Shown: positions 26,368 through 34,564 of the stretch, piece by piece
Layout: the number at the start of each line of letters is the position of its first letter
How positions within the stretch are numbered: the stretch's first letter is position 1
Assembly (NCBI GenBank): GCA_964581815.1
Contig: CAZORE010000023.1
Location: 1 to 64,000 of the forward strand
DNA length: 64,000 nt
Reading direction: 5' to 3'
DNA from: Trebonia sp964581815
GTDB lineage: Bacteria; Actinomycetota; Actinomycetes; Streptosporangiales; Streptosporangiaceae
Position numbers and translations under genes: made by a program
The notes under the pieces: model-generated
Seen by the model: the letters and a program-made list of their open reading frames with translations, nothing else
What the model was told of the DNA's origin: nothing
The model's database searches: none

Positions 26368-27068
26368 GCCGCACCCGCCATTCCGTTGCGCACCTCGACG
26401 CGCCGGTTGCACAGGGTCAGGGCCCGGCGCGGTGCCTCCTCGACGATGATCAGCGTGGTGCCCGCCGCGTGGATCTGCGCCAGCACGTCGTAGACGCGCT
26501 TGGCGACCGCCTCGGCGAGGCCGAGGCACGGCTCGTCGACGGCGAGGATCTTCGGGTTGGCGGCCAGCCCGCGGGCGATCGCCACCATCTGCTGCTGGCC
26601 GCCGGACAGGGTGCCCGCCAGCTGCTTGAGGTGCGGCTTCAGCTCAGGGAACAGGTCGACCGCACGACCGTAGGCGTCGGATCTTCGTGCCTTCCCGATG
26701 CTTCTCGTCCACGTGTAGCAGCCGAGGATGATGTTGTCCGCGGTGGACAGCTCCGGGTAGAGCTGGCGGCGCTCGGGCACGAGCGTGAGCCCGTGCCTGG
26801 CCGCCCACTTGACGTCGCCGTTCCTGGCCGGCGTGCCGAAGATCGCCACCTCGCCGCGGCGGCGCACCATGCCGGTGACGCCCATCAGGATCGAGGACTT
26901 GCCGTTGCCGTTCGGGCCGGTGATCGCGCACGCGTCGCCCTCGGCCACGGCGAACGTGGCGTCGTGCACCGCGACCACGTTCCCGTAGGCGACCGACAGC
27001 CCGGTGACGGCGAGCGCGACGCCGCTCTCGCTAGGGTTTCCGCTGTGATTTCCGCTGGTCGCGCTCAT
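26364..27068 (-). CDS. LivF-type ABC ATPase
   Basis: 234-aa ATP-binding subunit. It has Walker A GPNGNGKSS, signature LSGGQQQMVAIARGL, Walker B KILAVDEPCLGLA and a switch region where the H-loop His is replaced (LIIVEEAPRRAL, Glu-Glu rather than Glu-His/Gln). The start MSATSGNHSG at 27068 follows GAGGTG; a longer frame to 27242 has no homology. It should pair with the ATPase half of the LivM-G fusion. Note that each ATPase in this importer lacks one canonical element: the signature in LivG and the switch His here. Confidence 0.9.
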   Translation of the reverse strand: MSATSGNHSGNPSESGVALAVTGLSVAYGNVVAVHDATFAVAEGDACAITGPNGNGKSSILMGVTGMVRRRGEVAIFGTPARNGDVKWAARHGLTLVPERRQLYPELSTADNIILGCYTWTRSIGKARRSDAYGRAVDLFPELKPHLKQLAGTLSGGQQQMVAIARGLAANPKILAVDEPCLGLAEAVAKRVYDVLAQIHAAGTTLIIVEEAPRRALTLCNRRVEVRNGMAGAA

Positions 27069-27141
27069 GAGGACACCTCGCTGGCGCTCGGAGTCCGCAT
27101 TCGCGGACGCACTGTACTTACTGATTCGCTCGCAAGCTCGC

Positions 27142-28830
27142 TCATGACGCCTCCCTCCTCGGCCGCAGCACCGCGCCCTCAGGCAGCGGCCGGACGAGTC
27201 GCTGGTAGACAGAAAGCCAGCCGACCTCGACCGGGCGCCCACGCGGCGCGGCGGTCAGCGCACGCTTGCGTTCGGCTAGTTCCTCCGGCGGAACCTCCAG
27301 GTCGGCGGTCCTGGCCGGCACGTCGATGCGGATGACGTCCCCGTCGCGGACGAGCCCGATCGGCCCGCCCGCCGCCGCCTCCGGCGATATCTCGCCGACC
27401 ACGATGCCCTTGTTCACCAGGCCGGACAGCTGGCCGTCGGTGACCACGGCGACCTGGCCGGTGAGCCCGGCGCCGTCGAGCGCGAAGACGAGCGCGGAGG
27501 CCATGCCCATGCCGGGTGAGCCGGTGACGCCAAGGCCGCGCAGCACCACGACCTGGCCGGGCTCGACCTGGCCCGCCTTGACCCCGTCCAGGGCCTCCTG
27601 CGCGGACTCGAAGATCTTGGCCGGCCCGCTGAACTCAAGCCGCCGGTCGTCGGCGACGGCCAGCTTGACGATCCCGACGTCGGGGCAGAGGCTGCCCCGG
27701 ATCAGCACGATCGTCGGCCGCCGCCCGAGTGCCCGCCCGGGCGGCCTGATCGTCTCCGCGTCGGCGACCGCGGCCCCGTCGAGGTTCTCCGCCACGGTCC
27801 GCCCGGTCACCGTCAGCGCGCCCCCGTCGAGCAGCGGCTCCAGCTGCTTCATCAGCGCCCGGGTGCCGCCGGCGTCCTCGAAGTCCTCGATCGGCGTCTC
27901 GCCGTTGGGCCGGATCGCGGTGAGCAGCGGCACCTCGTCGGCCAGGGTCTCGAACAGCCGGTACACGTCCACGTCACACTCGGCCTCGGCCGCCACCGCC
28001 TGCAGGTGCTTGACCGAGTTGATCGACCCGCTGACCGACAAGATGGCGGTGACCGCGTTACCGAACGCCGCGGGGGTCATGATGTCGCGCGGCTTGAGGT
28101 CCTCGGCCACCAGCTGCACGATCCGGGCGGCGGCCGCGTCGACGGCCCGCCACATCGGCTCGCTGTTCGCGCGGACCGGCGTCGATCCCGGCAGCGCCAT
28201 GCCGAGTGCCTCGCAGGCCAGGTGCATCGTGTTGGCGGTGCCGATCCCGGCGCACACGCCGGGCGACAGCACCGCGCTGCCGCTCATCTCGGTCAGCTCG
28301 CCGACGCTGAGCCGCCCGCTGGCGACGTGGCCCGCGGCCAGGAACACGTCCTCGATGTCGCAGTGCCTGCCCTGGTAGGAGCCGCTGGCCTGGTAGCCGC
28401 AGGCGACGATGATCGTCGGGATGTTCAGCCGGGCCGCGGCCATCAGCTGGCCCGGGGCGGTCTTGTCGCACGAGGCGAGGCAGATCATCCCGTCCAGCTG
28501 CGCGCCCTCGACCTGCATCTCGATGTCGTTGGTGATCAGGTCGCGGGCGGACAGGATGTAGCCGCCGCGGTGCCCGGCGCTGTGAATGAAGTCGCTCGGC
28601 GCCGCGGTCCGCACCTCGAAGCCGATGCCGCCCGCGGCGTCGATTGCCCGCTTGGCCTGCCTGGCGATCTCGTCCAGGTGGCTGAAGCAGATCGCCAGCT
28701 GCGAGGACGTGTTCACGATCGCGATCTTCGGCTTGAGCATGTCCGCGTCGGACAGCCCGAGCGCGAGCCACTGCGCCCGGCGGGTCGCCCACCTGGACGT
28801 GCCAGGCTCGTAGTTGGAGCGCAGGCTCAT
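27142..28830 (-). CDS. IlvD/Edd-family dehydratase
   Basis: 562-aa Fe-S dehydratase of the dihydroxy-acid/6-phosphogluconate/sugar-acid family. The cluster-binding region ASCDKTAPGQLMAAARLNIP and the preceding SDFIHSAGHRGGY are clear, and GVCAGIGTANTMHLACEALG provides a further Cys. The setting (aconitase X, FAD oxidoreductase, ABC importer) and sequence make it more likely a catabolic acid dehydratase than the isoleucine/valine enzyme. It overlaps the aconitase X small subunit by ATGA and ends 73 bp before livF. Substrate unknown. Confidence 0.88.
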   Translation of the reverse strand: MSLRSNYEPGTSRWATRRAQWLALGLSDADMLKPKIAIVNTSSQLAICFSHLDEIARQAKRAIDAAGGIGFEVRTAAPSDFIHSAGHRGGYILSARDLITNDIEMQVEGAQLDGMICLASCDKTAPGQLMAAARLNIPTIIVACGYQASGSYQGRHCDIEDVFLAAGHVASGRLSVGELTEMSGSAVLSPGVCAGIGTANTMHLACEALGMALPGSTPVRANSEPMWRAVDAAAARIVQLVAEDLKPRDIMTPAAFGNAVTAILSVSGSINSVKHLQAVAAEAECDVDVYRLFETLADEVPLLTAIRPNGETPIEDFEDAGGTRALMKQLEPLLDGGALTVTGRTVAENLDGAAVADAETIRPPGRALGRRPTIVLIRGSLCPDVGIVKLAVADDRRLEFSGPAKIFESAQEALDGVKAGQVEPGQVVVLRGLGVTGSPGMGMASALVFALDGAGLTGQVAVVTDGQLSGLVNKGIVVGEISPEAAAGGPIGLVRDGDVIRIDVPARTADLEVPPEELAERKRALTAAPRGRPVEVGWLSVYQRLVRPLPEGAVLRPRREAS

Positions 28831-29240
28831 CGTTTAGTCACCTCCACGGTCGCGTTGTCGATAAGCACCCAGTCGCCGGTGGCGATGACCTCACACGGGT
28901 CGGCGTCCAGGTCGGTGATCGCCGGCACGCGCGTGACGACCGCGCCGAGCGCCGACTTCGCGGAGATCCGGCCGATGATCATCCCGGTCGGCGCGGTGCC
29001 GGACAGCCGCGTGGTCTGGAAGAACCCCGACCAGCCCGATGACCCCTTGGCGCTGGGGAACACCAGGATCTTGCCGGCGAAGCAGACACCGAACAGCTCG
29101 TGCCTGACCTCGGTGATCACGCCGCGGGCGGGGTCGATCCCGCCCCACCCGGAGATCGGCTCGTGCGACACGAGGGCCTCGCCCTCGACCCTTCCCGGGA
29201 CAACCGACCTCCCGCGCAAGATGATTCTGGGGTCGCTCAT
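28827..29240 (-). CDS. Aconitase X small subunit (DUF126)
   Basis: 137-aa swivelling domain protein of aconitase X. It begins MSDPRIILRGRSVVPG and contains SGWGGIDPARGVITEVRHEL and FPSAKGSSGWSGFFQ, typical of the small subunit. ATG 29240 overlaps the large-subunit stop by ATGA. In characterised bacteria aconitase X is cis-3-hydroxy-L-proline dehydratase and in archaea it is a mevalonate-5-phosphate dehydratase. Which substrate applies here is open. Confidence 0.88.
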   Translation of the reverse strand: MSDPRIILRGRSVVPGRVEGEALVSHEPISGWGGIDPARGVITEVRHELFGVCFAGKILVFPSAKGSSGWSGFFQTTRLSGTAPTGMIIGRISAKSALGAVVTRVPAITDLDADPCEVIATGDWVLIDNATVEVTKR

Positions 29241-30529
29241 TCGCTGAGCCCCCCGTTCCAGCGCCCGGTGACGGCCGCGGCGACGCACTCCTCGAGCGTC
29301 CCGAACCAGGCCTCGATGCCGAGGATCGCGGGCAGGTAGTGCGCCTGCTTGGCGGAGTCCGTGGCGAACACCCGCGTCCCCGCGGGCGCGGCCCGTGACA
29401 TCGCCGGGCAGGAGTCCGCCAGCACCCGGCCGCCGGCCCGCTCGATCACCTCGGTGTAGCCGGAGCGGTCCGCCATCACCTTCAGCGCGCGCGGCGCCAT
29501 GATCCACAGCTCGGTTCCCGCCGACAGCCGCTTGCCGTCGAGCAGCGCGGCGGCCTGCCTGATCTGGTCGACGGAGGCGTGCGGGCAGCCGAGCAGCACG
29601 AAGTCCACGTCGGCGGACGACCCGATCTCGTTGAGCGTCTCGTACATCTGGCGGCGCTCGGCGGGGCCATAGACGACCGCGTCCGGTACCGCCTTGGCTG
29701 AGCCGCCGAACGCCGCCTCAACCGACGGCGCCTCCGGCGTGATCCCCGGGATGTGGTAGAGCTCGACGCCGCCGGAGGTCGCCGCCGCCGCGCCGAAGTG
29801 CTTCAGCTCGGTCAGGTCGGGCCGGGAGATCTCGCCGGTGATGACGGGATGGTCCTCGCCGGCGACCCCGCCGGCGAAGTAGCCGAGCATCCCCCAGTCC
29901 TGGAACGACGTCACGGTATGGCCCTCGACCGAGATCAGGTGCGTGCCGAGCCGGTTCTCTTCCCGGTGATTGCCCCAGCAGGGGATCTTCCCGGTGAGCG
30001 ACGCCGCTCCGGTCGACGCGATCCCCTCGCAGTTGGTCCGCGCGCCGAGCACCGAGTTGGCGTAGATCACCGCGGACGACTCCATCCACGCGCAGTGCTC
30101 GCCGCGCAGCGGCAGGTTCCCCACCTGGTACGGGGTGCAGGTGGCGAGGATGTTCACCCCGTGCCGCCCGTAGAACGCCTCGGCGTCGTCCTGCAGTTCA
30201 ACGTTGGCCCTGGGATAGGGCACGATGTCCACCGAGTCGGGCCCGAAGCCGTGCTGCAGCTGGCAGGTCGGCACCCGCATCTGCGGGACGGTCAGGTCAA
30301 GGTCGCTGTCCAGGTTGATCACGGCGAACGCCTTGTCCCAGCCGCCCTCGGCGACCAGCCGCGCCTTGACGGGGGACGGCTGGGTCATCGTGCCCGCCAC
30401 GTTCCGTATGTCGCACAGCCGCTCCGCGTTGAGCGCGTAGCCGTACCGGATCAGCAGGTCCATCGCGGCCGCCACGGCGTCGCCCTCGGCGCCGTCCCGC
30501 ATCCGCTTTTCCTCGTCGGTCAGGAACAT
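29237..30529 (-). CDS. Aconitase X catalytic (large) subunit
   Basis: 430-aa DUF521 catalytic subunit. Family motifs seen are ATCTPYQVGNLP, SSAVIYANSVLGARTNCEG, LLGCPHAS and a C-terminal ATDSAKQAHYLPAILG; the Cys in the first three regions are candidate Fe-S ligands. With the small subunit it forms a complete two-chain aconitase X. It starts one base inside the stop of the FAD oxidoreductase gene (TGATG), so expression is coupled. None of the usual proline-pathway partners (1-pyrroline-2-carboxylate reductase, racemase) is visible, which leaves the substrate undetermined. Confidence 0.9.
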   Translation of the reverse strand: MFLTDEEKRMRDGAEGDAVAAAMDLLIRYGYALNAERLCDIRNVAGTMTQPSPVKARLVAEGGWDKAFAVINLDSDLDLTVPQMRVPTCQLQHGFGPDSVDIVPYPRANVELQDDAEAFYGRHGVNILATCTPYQVGNLPLRGEHCAWMESSAVIYANSVLGARTNCEGIASTGAASLTGKIPCWGNHREENRLGTHLISVEGHTVTSFQDWGMLGYFAGGVAGEDHPVITGEISRPDLTELKHFGAAAATSGGVELYHIPGITPEAPSVEAAFGGSAKAVPDAVVYGPAERRQMYETLNEIGSSADVDFVLLGCPHASVDQIRQAAALLDGKRLSAGTELWIMAPRALKVMADRSGYTEVIERAGGRVLADSCPAMSRAAPAGTRVFATDSAKQAHYLPAILGIEAWFGTLEECVAAAVTGRWNGGLSE

Positions 30530-31884
30530 CAGCGCCCCCCGGAGGTGCCGGTGAGCCCGAGGTTCGCGGCGATGCGTGACCGCAGCAGGCCCACGTCGAT
30601 GTCGTGCACGCTGGTCAGTGAGTCGTGATCTTTTCCACCGAACGAGAGCGGGCTGCTACCGTCGGCCGCCAGCTTGAGCACGTGCGCGGCGGCGTGGCCC
30701 ATCGCCGAGCAGGGCCCCATCACCCGCACGCTGGACAGCGCGGCGGCGTCGCCGTCGACGCACCGCCCCGCGGCGACCAGGTTGTGCGCGCCCGGCGGCA
30801 GCAGCGACCGCAGCGGCACGGAGTGCACGTGGTCGGCGGGAAACATCTCCCACACGTAGCCGTCGCTGCGGTCATGCAGTTCCACCGGCCAGGCCGTCCG
30901 CGCCACCGCGTCGTCGAACAGCACGCCCGACCGCACCTCGTCCACGGTGAGCTGGTGCACCCCGCGGATCCACCGGGTCTGCCGCCGCCCGGGGAACCCG
31001 TAGGCGCGCACCCGTGCCTCGCCGAACGCCTTGGGGAACTCGGCTTTCAGCAAGGCGATCGCCGCGTCCGCCTGGTCCCGCCCCTCGAACATCGCCCGGG
31101 CCGCGTCGACCGGGTCGAGCGGCGCGTCGATGTGCGTGACGTTCAGCACCGCGGTACCGCGCCCGGGGAAGAAGAAGGCGAGGCCGCCGCGCCGCAGCAG
31201 CCCGAGTTCCTCGCCGCGCGCGGCGAACACCGCGTCGACCTCTCCGGGCTCGGGCTTGTGCGCCTCGTCGAGGTTCTCCACGATGACCTGCTGGCTGCCG
31301 TAGATCGGCCGCGACGGCACCCAGCAGGGCAGCCCGGCCTGCCACGCCAGTGCCGCGTCGCCGCTCGCGTCCACCCACCCGGCGGCCCGCACCCGCACCT
31401 CGCCGTAGCGCGTCGCGAAGTCGGCCGAGGTGACGAAGCCGTCGCGCAGCGCCACGTCGCCGAGCACCGCGCCGGTGATCACCTGGATGCCCAGGTCGCG
31501 CACGGTTCGCTCCAGCCAGCGGCCGAGCACGACCTCGTTGTAGAACACCGTCGTGGTGTGACCGCGGGAGAAGTACAGGTCACCGGATGGTTCAAGCGCC
31601 GCGAAGATCTCGTCGAAGATGCCGTGCGTCAGCTGCGCGTACCCGGGCGCGTTGCCGAACACCCCCGCGAACAGCCCGATCAGCGAGTGCACCATCTGCC
31701 CGCCGATCAGCGGCAGCGAGTCGACGAGCAGTACCGAGCGCCCGAGCCGCGCCGACTCGATCGCGGCGGAGCACCCCGCGATCCCCGCCCCGACGACGCA
31801 CACGTCCGCCGTGACCTCGGGCACGGTCCCGGAGGCCGCCCGCGTCACCGCGTCCAGCCTAAGCTCAGTAAGTTCATGCGGCAT
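30529..31884 (-). CDS. FAD-dependent oxidoreductase (FAD_oxidored family)
   Basis: 451-aa flavoprotein. The dinucleotide-binding motif VCVVGAGIAGCSAAIESARLG is near the N-terminus, followed by LLVDSLPLIGGQMVH. The C-terminal end carries the second FAD contact (HNLVAAGRCVDGDAAALSS, then VMGPCSAMGHAAAHV). This architecture is typical of FAD-dependent oxidoreductases found with catabolic gene clusters. The start ATG 31884 (MPHELTELRL) is preferred over the longer frame to 31941, which would cross the palindromic regulatory box. It is the first gene of the operon; a redox step on the imported substrate or its dehydrated product is inferred. Confidence 0.85.
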   Translation of the reverse strand: MPHELTELRLDAVTRAASGTVPEVTADVCVVGAGIAGCSAAIESARLGRSVLLVDSLPLIGGQMVHSLIGLFAGVFGNAPGYAQLTHGIFDEIFAALEPSGDLYFSRGHTTTVFYNEVVLGRWLERTVRDLGIQVITGAVLGDVALRDGFVTSADFATRYGEVRVRAAGWVDASGDAALAWQAGLPCWVPSRPIYGSQQVIVENLDEAHKPEPGEVDAVFAARGEELGLLRRGGLAFFFPGRGTAVLNVTHIDAPLDPVDAARAMFEGRDQADAAIALLKAEFPKAFGEARVRAYGFPGRRQTRWIRGVHQLTVDEVRSGVLFDDAVARTAWPVELHDRSDGYVWEMFPADHVHSVPLRSLLPPGAHNLVAAGRCVDGDAAALSSVRVMGPCSAMGHAAAHVLKLAADGSSPLSFGGKDHDSLTSVHDIDVGLLRSRIAANLGLTGTSGGR

Positions 31885-31942
31885 GTCTGGGACGTTAAAT
31901 CCGCAATAGCGGCGTAACAAGAAAAAGATGCTGCTAGTCAAA

Positions 31943-31957
31943 ATAAACCAGGTTTAT
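31943..31957. promoter_or_regulatory. T-N11-A palindrome, candidate LysR box
   Basis: ATAAACCAGGTTTAT is a 15-bp palindrome with 7-bp arms containing the T-N11-A core (TAAAC-N-GTTTA) of LysR-type sites. It lies 59 bp upstream of the FAD oxidoreductase start, in an AT-richer promoter region, and a LysR gene is the next gene upstream. Seen: symmetry and position. Inferred: recognition by that LysR. The rest of 31885-32249 holds only the stem-loop at 32179-32216. Confidence 0.6.
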
Positions 31958-32178
31958 GACGGCCAAATACAGGCCCGTGACCAGTGCTTTCCCACCGGTT
32001 CCGCGGCCCGCTGATCGGAATAGCGGTGCCTGATCGTGACAAAGCCGGCGGCCGACGGAGTGCGATATTGGCCGCCAGCCCGCGCTATCGCCGGGACGGC
32101 GCGGGGGCAGGCAGAGCGCGCCGCGGCCGCGGTGGCATGGTGCGAGCACGCCCGACGGCCCCGCCGCCATGATCGTCA

Positions 32179-32216
32179 TGTGGCTTTTGGCCGGCCATAG
32201 CCGGCCAAAAGCCACA
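32179..32216. terminator. 17-bp perfect stem-loop after the LysR gene
   Basis: TGTGGCTTTTGGCCGGC (32179-32195) is followed by the loop CATA and its exact complement (32200-32216). It sits 33 bp beyond the LysR stop codon on the minus strand, so it most likely ends that transcript and insulates the catabolic operon downstream. Confidence 0.75.
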
Positions 32217-32249
32217 CGGGGACCGGGCGAGACGGGTGAGGGTGCGGAT

Positions 32250-33194
32250 TTACAGTCGGCGCGCGGTCTCCATGATCAGCCGCCGTAGCCAGGCGTGCGC
32301 CGGGTCGTCCTCGTGCTGCCGGTGCCACCACAGCGCCTCGACGATCGGTTCCGCTTCGCCGGGGCACTCGAGCACCCGCAGGTTGGACGAGGCCGCAAGC
32401 CTGGTCGCGAGCCGCTCTTGCATCAGCGCGACCCGGTCGGTCCCGGTGACGAAGTACGGCACGGCGAGGTAGCTCTCCACCCGGACCGCGATCCTCGGCT
32501 GCAGGTCGAGCAGGGCGAGCTGCCGCATCACCGGCACCGAGCCGACCCCCCGGGTGCCAGCCCGGTAGTAGGGCGCCACCCACGGGAGCCCCGCCAGGTC
32601 ACGGATGCGCAGCGCGCTGCCGCCGTCCAGCACCGGGTTGTCGCCGTCGAGCACGCACACCCAGCGGTCGCGGAACAGCTCGGCGGACCGCGTGTCGGGG
32701 AGCGCGAACCCGTTTGACGGTGGCGCGACCATGCCGTCCACGAACCGGATGCCGTCTGAGTACTCGGTGGCGAGCGACTCGCGCACCAGCCGGATGTGCA
32801 GCCGGGCGCGCGGCGCGTCCCGCTGCACCGCGGCCGACAGCGCCTCGCCGATCACCATGATCGTGTAATCCGCCATGACGAGGGTGAACTCGCGTTCCGT
32901 GGTCGCCGCGTCGAACGCGGACGACGCCGCGAACAGCCGCTCGGCGGCCGAGCAGACCGCCTCAACCTGTCCGGCGAGCTGCTCGCCGAGCGGCGTGAGC
33001 ACGTACTCGCCGTGCTCGCGGACCAGCAGGTCATCACCGAAGTGCCGCCGCAGCCGGGACAGCGACGCGCTCGCCGCCGGCTGCGTCACCCCCAGCCGCT
33101 GCGCGGCCCGGGTAACGCTGCGCTCCCTGACCAGCTCGCGCAGTGCCACGAGCAGGTTCAGGTCCAGGTTGGCCAGGTGGGCGACGGGCCGCAT
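32250..33194 (-). CDS. LysR-type transcriptional regulator
   Basis: 314-aa LysR regulator: N-terminal winged helix (NLDLNLLVALRELVRERSVT, then RAAQRLGVTQPAASASLSRL) and an effector-binding PBP-like domain. ATG 33194 (MRPVAHLANL) follows GGGGGG; the longer frame to 33401 is not supported. It lies in the same direction just upstream of the FAD oxidoreductase/aconitase X/IlvD/ABC operon with a terminator between, so it is the likely activator acting at 31943-31957. The inducer is probably the imported acid; not determined. Confidence 0.9.
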   Translation of the reverse strand: MRPVAHLANLDLNLLVALRELVRERSVTRAAQRLGVTQPAASASLSRLRRHFGDDLLVREHGEYVLTPLGEQLAGQVEAVCSAAERLFAASSAFDAATTEREFTLVMADYTIMVIGEALSAAVQRDAPRARLHIRLVRESLATEYSDGIRFVDGMVAPPSNGFALPDTRSAELFRDRWVCVLDGDNPVLDGGSALRIRDLAGLPWVAPYYRAGTRGVGSVPVMRQLALLDLQPRIAVRVESYLAVPYFVTGTDRVALMQERLATRLAASSNLRVLECPGEAEPIVEALWWHRQHEDDPAHAWLRRLIMETARRL

Positions 33195-33336
33195 AATCCC
33201 CCCATCAAACGCCCGCAACACCCTCGGTGACAAGGTCCACGCCCACGAAGCGCCAGCCCCCGATGGTGCCCCAGCCGCAAAAGGCACCAGCCCCGCCCCC
33301 GTTTCGCTCATCATGAACAGGCCCGGACGGCATTGG

Positions 33337-33365
33337 ATTGATTGCTTTGTAATGATGTAATCAAT
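33337..33365. promoter_or_regulatory. Inverted repeat before the protease gene
   Basis: ATTGATT (33337-33343) and AATCAAT (33359-33365) form 7-bp perfect arms 15 nt apart in an AT-rich patch, ending 2 bp before the protease start codon and in the region divergent from the LysR gene. It could be an operator for either gene, or promoter DNA of a leaderless protease mRNA. Confidence 0.4.
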
Positions 33366-33367
33366 GC

Positions 33368-34312
33368 ATGGCAGTGAATGATCCGCTTGATGAGTACTCA
33401 CAGGTGGTGGTCCGGGTCGCCGAGCGGCTGACGCCCAAGGTCGCCAGCCTGCGGGTGCCTCAGGCGCGGGTGACGGGGCGCGGGGCGGGAGAGAGCCTCG
33501 GGTCGGCGGTGGTGTTCACCGCGGACGGGTTCCTGCTCACCAACGCGCACGTCGTCGGCCGCGCGGCGGGCGGTACCGCCACCTTCTCCGACGGCACCAC
33601 GGCCGCGTTCCAGGTAGTGGGGGCGGACCCGCTGTCCGACCTCGCGGTTGTCCGCGCGACGGGCGCGACGCCGGAGCCCGCCGAGCTCGGCGAGGCGGAC
33701 GAGCTCCGGGTCGGGCAGCTCGTCGTCGCCGTCGGCAACCCCCTGGGACTGGCCGGCTCGGTCACCGCGGGCGTGGTAAGCGCCCTCGGCCGGTCGCTGC
33801 CGGTGGGCGAGCACGGCCTTATCGAGGACGTCATCCAGACGGACGCGGCGCTCAACCCAGGTAACTCGGGCGGCGCCCTCGCCGACGCGCAGGCCCGGGT
33901 GGTCGGCATCAACACGGCGGTGGCCGGGGCCGGGCTTGGACTGGCCGTCCCGGTGAACGCGACGACCCGGCGGATCGTGTCGGCCCTGATGCGCGACGGG
34001 CGGGTGCGCCGCGCCTACCTCGGCGTGGTGGTGGTGCCCGCGCCGGTAGCGCCGGTATGGCGGCCCAAACTCGGCGGCCGCGCCACCGGCCTGCGCGTCG
34101 CGTCGGTGGTGTCCGCCGGCCCGGCGGACCGGGCCGGGCTCCGCGCCGGCGACCTGCTGCTCAACGCCGGCGGCCACCCGGTGGCGACCGCCCAGGACCT
34201 CCAGCGGCTCATGTTCGCCGAGGCGATCGGCCATCCCCTGCCCGTCACGGTGATGCGCAACGGCGCCCTGGTCGACGTCATCGCCGAGCCAACGGAACTG
34301 GTTGCCGCCTGA
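33368..34312 (+). CDS. HtrA/DegP-like serine protease with PDZ domain, no signal peptide
   Basis: 314-aa trypsin-like S1C protease. The catalytic triad is His61 (LLTNAHVV), Asp91 (SDLAVV) and Ser167 (NPGNSGGAL). A C-terminal PDZ domain occupies about residues 215-305 (SAGPADRAGLRAGDLLL). Unlike most HtrA proteins it has no signal peptide or membrane anchor, so it appears cytosolic. No Shine-Dalgarno site precedes the ATG. A protein quality-control or regulatory proteolysis role is inferred from family. It is not obviously linked in function to its neighbours. Confidence 0.9.
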   Translation: MAVNDPLDEYSQVVVRVAERLTPKVASLRVPQARVTGRGAGESLGSAVVFTADGFLLTNAHVVGRAAGGTATFSDGTTAAFQVVGADPLSDLAVVRATGATPEPAELGEADELRVGQLVVAVGNPLGLAGSVTAGVVSALGRSLPVGEHGLIEDVIQTDAALNPGNSGGALADAQARVVGINTAVAGAGLGLAVPVNATTRRIVSALMRDGRVRRAYLGVVVVPAPVAPVWRPKLGGRATGLRVASVVSAGPADRAGLRAGDLLLNAGGHPVATAQDLQRLMFAEAIGHPLPVTVMRNGALVDVIAEPTELVAA

Positions 34313-34393
34313 CCCGCTACCAACAGTTTTCCCCAGCCGTGCCCGGTGACGCGGGGAGGTAGTTTGCCAGGTCGATCGCGGAATGGCAACTCG

Positions 34394-34443
34394 TTGTCCA
34401 CAGGCGGTGGACAATTCGGGCGCGATATCCACAGGCGGTGGAT
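34394..34443. promoter_or_regulatory. Two DnaA-box-like palindromes upstream of ssb
   Basis: The 15-bp palindrome TCCACAGGCGGTGGA occurs identically at 34397-34411 and 34428-34442, 31 bp apart (three helical turns). The first copy extends to TTGTCCAC...GTGGACAA. TTGTCCACA (34394-34402) exactly matches the DnaA box preferred in Streptomyces, and ATATCCACA (34425-34433) matches the general consensus TTATCCACA in 8 of 9. They end about 120 bp before the ssb start. DnaA binding, or use as operators by another dimeric regulator, is inference. Confidence 0.55.
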
Positions 34444-34564
34444 TGCCGGGGCGGCAATCCGGTGCCGCCGGGCACCGTGAAGGTGCGCCCGGCGATGAGC
34501 GCCAGCGGGCCGGCGGAGGCGGGAAACCCGCCGTATTGATGCACTAAGGAAGGAGCTGGCTGGG

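Noticed and set aside
34427..34443. Chromosomal replication origin near ssb
   Set aside because: Only two DnaA-box-like sites are present and no dnaA, dnaN or origin-type AT-rich region; an oriC needs a much larger cluster.
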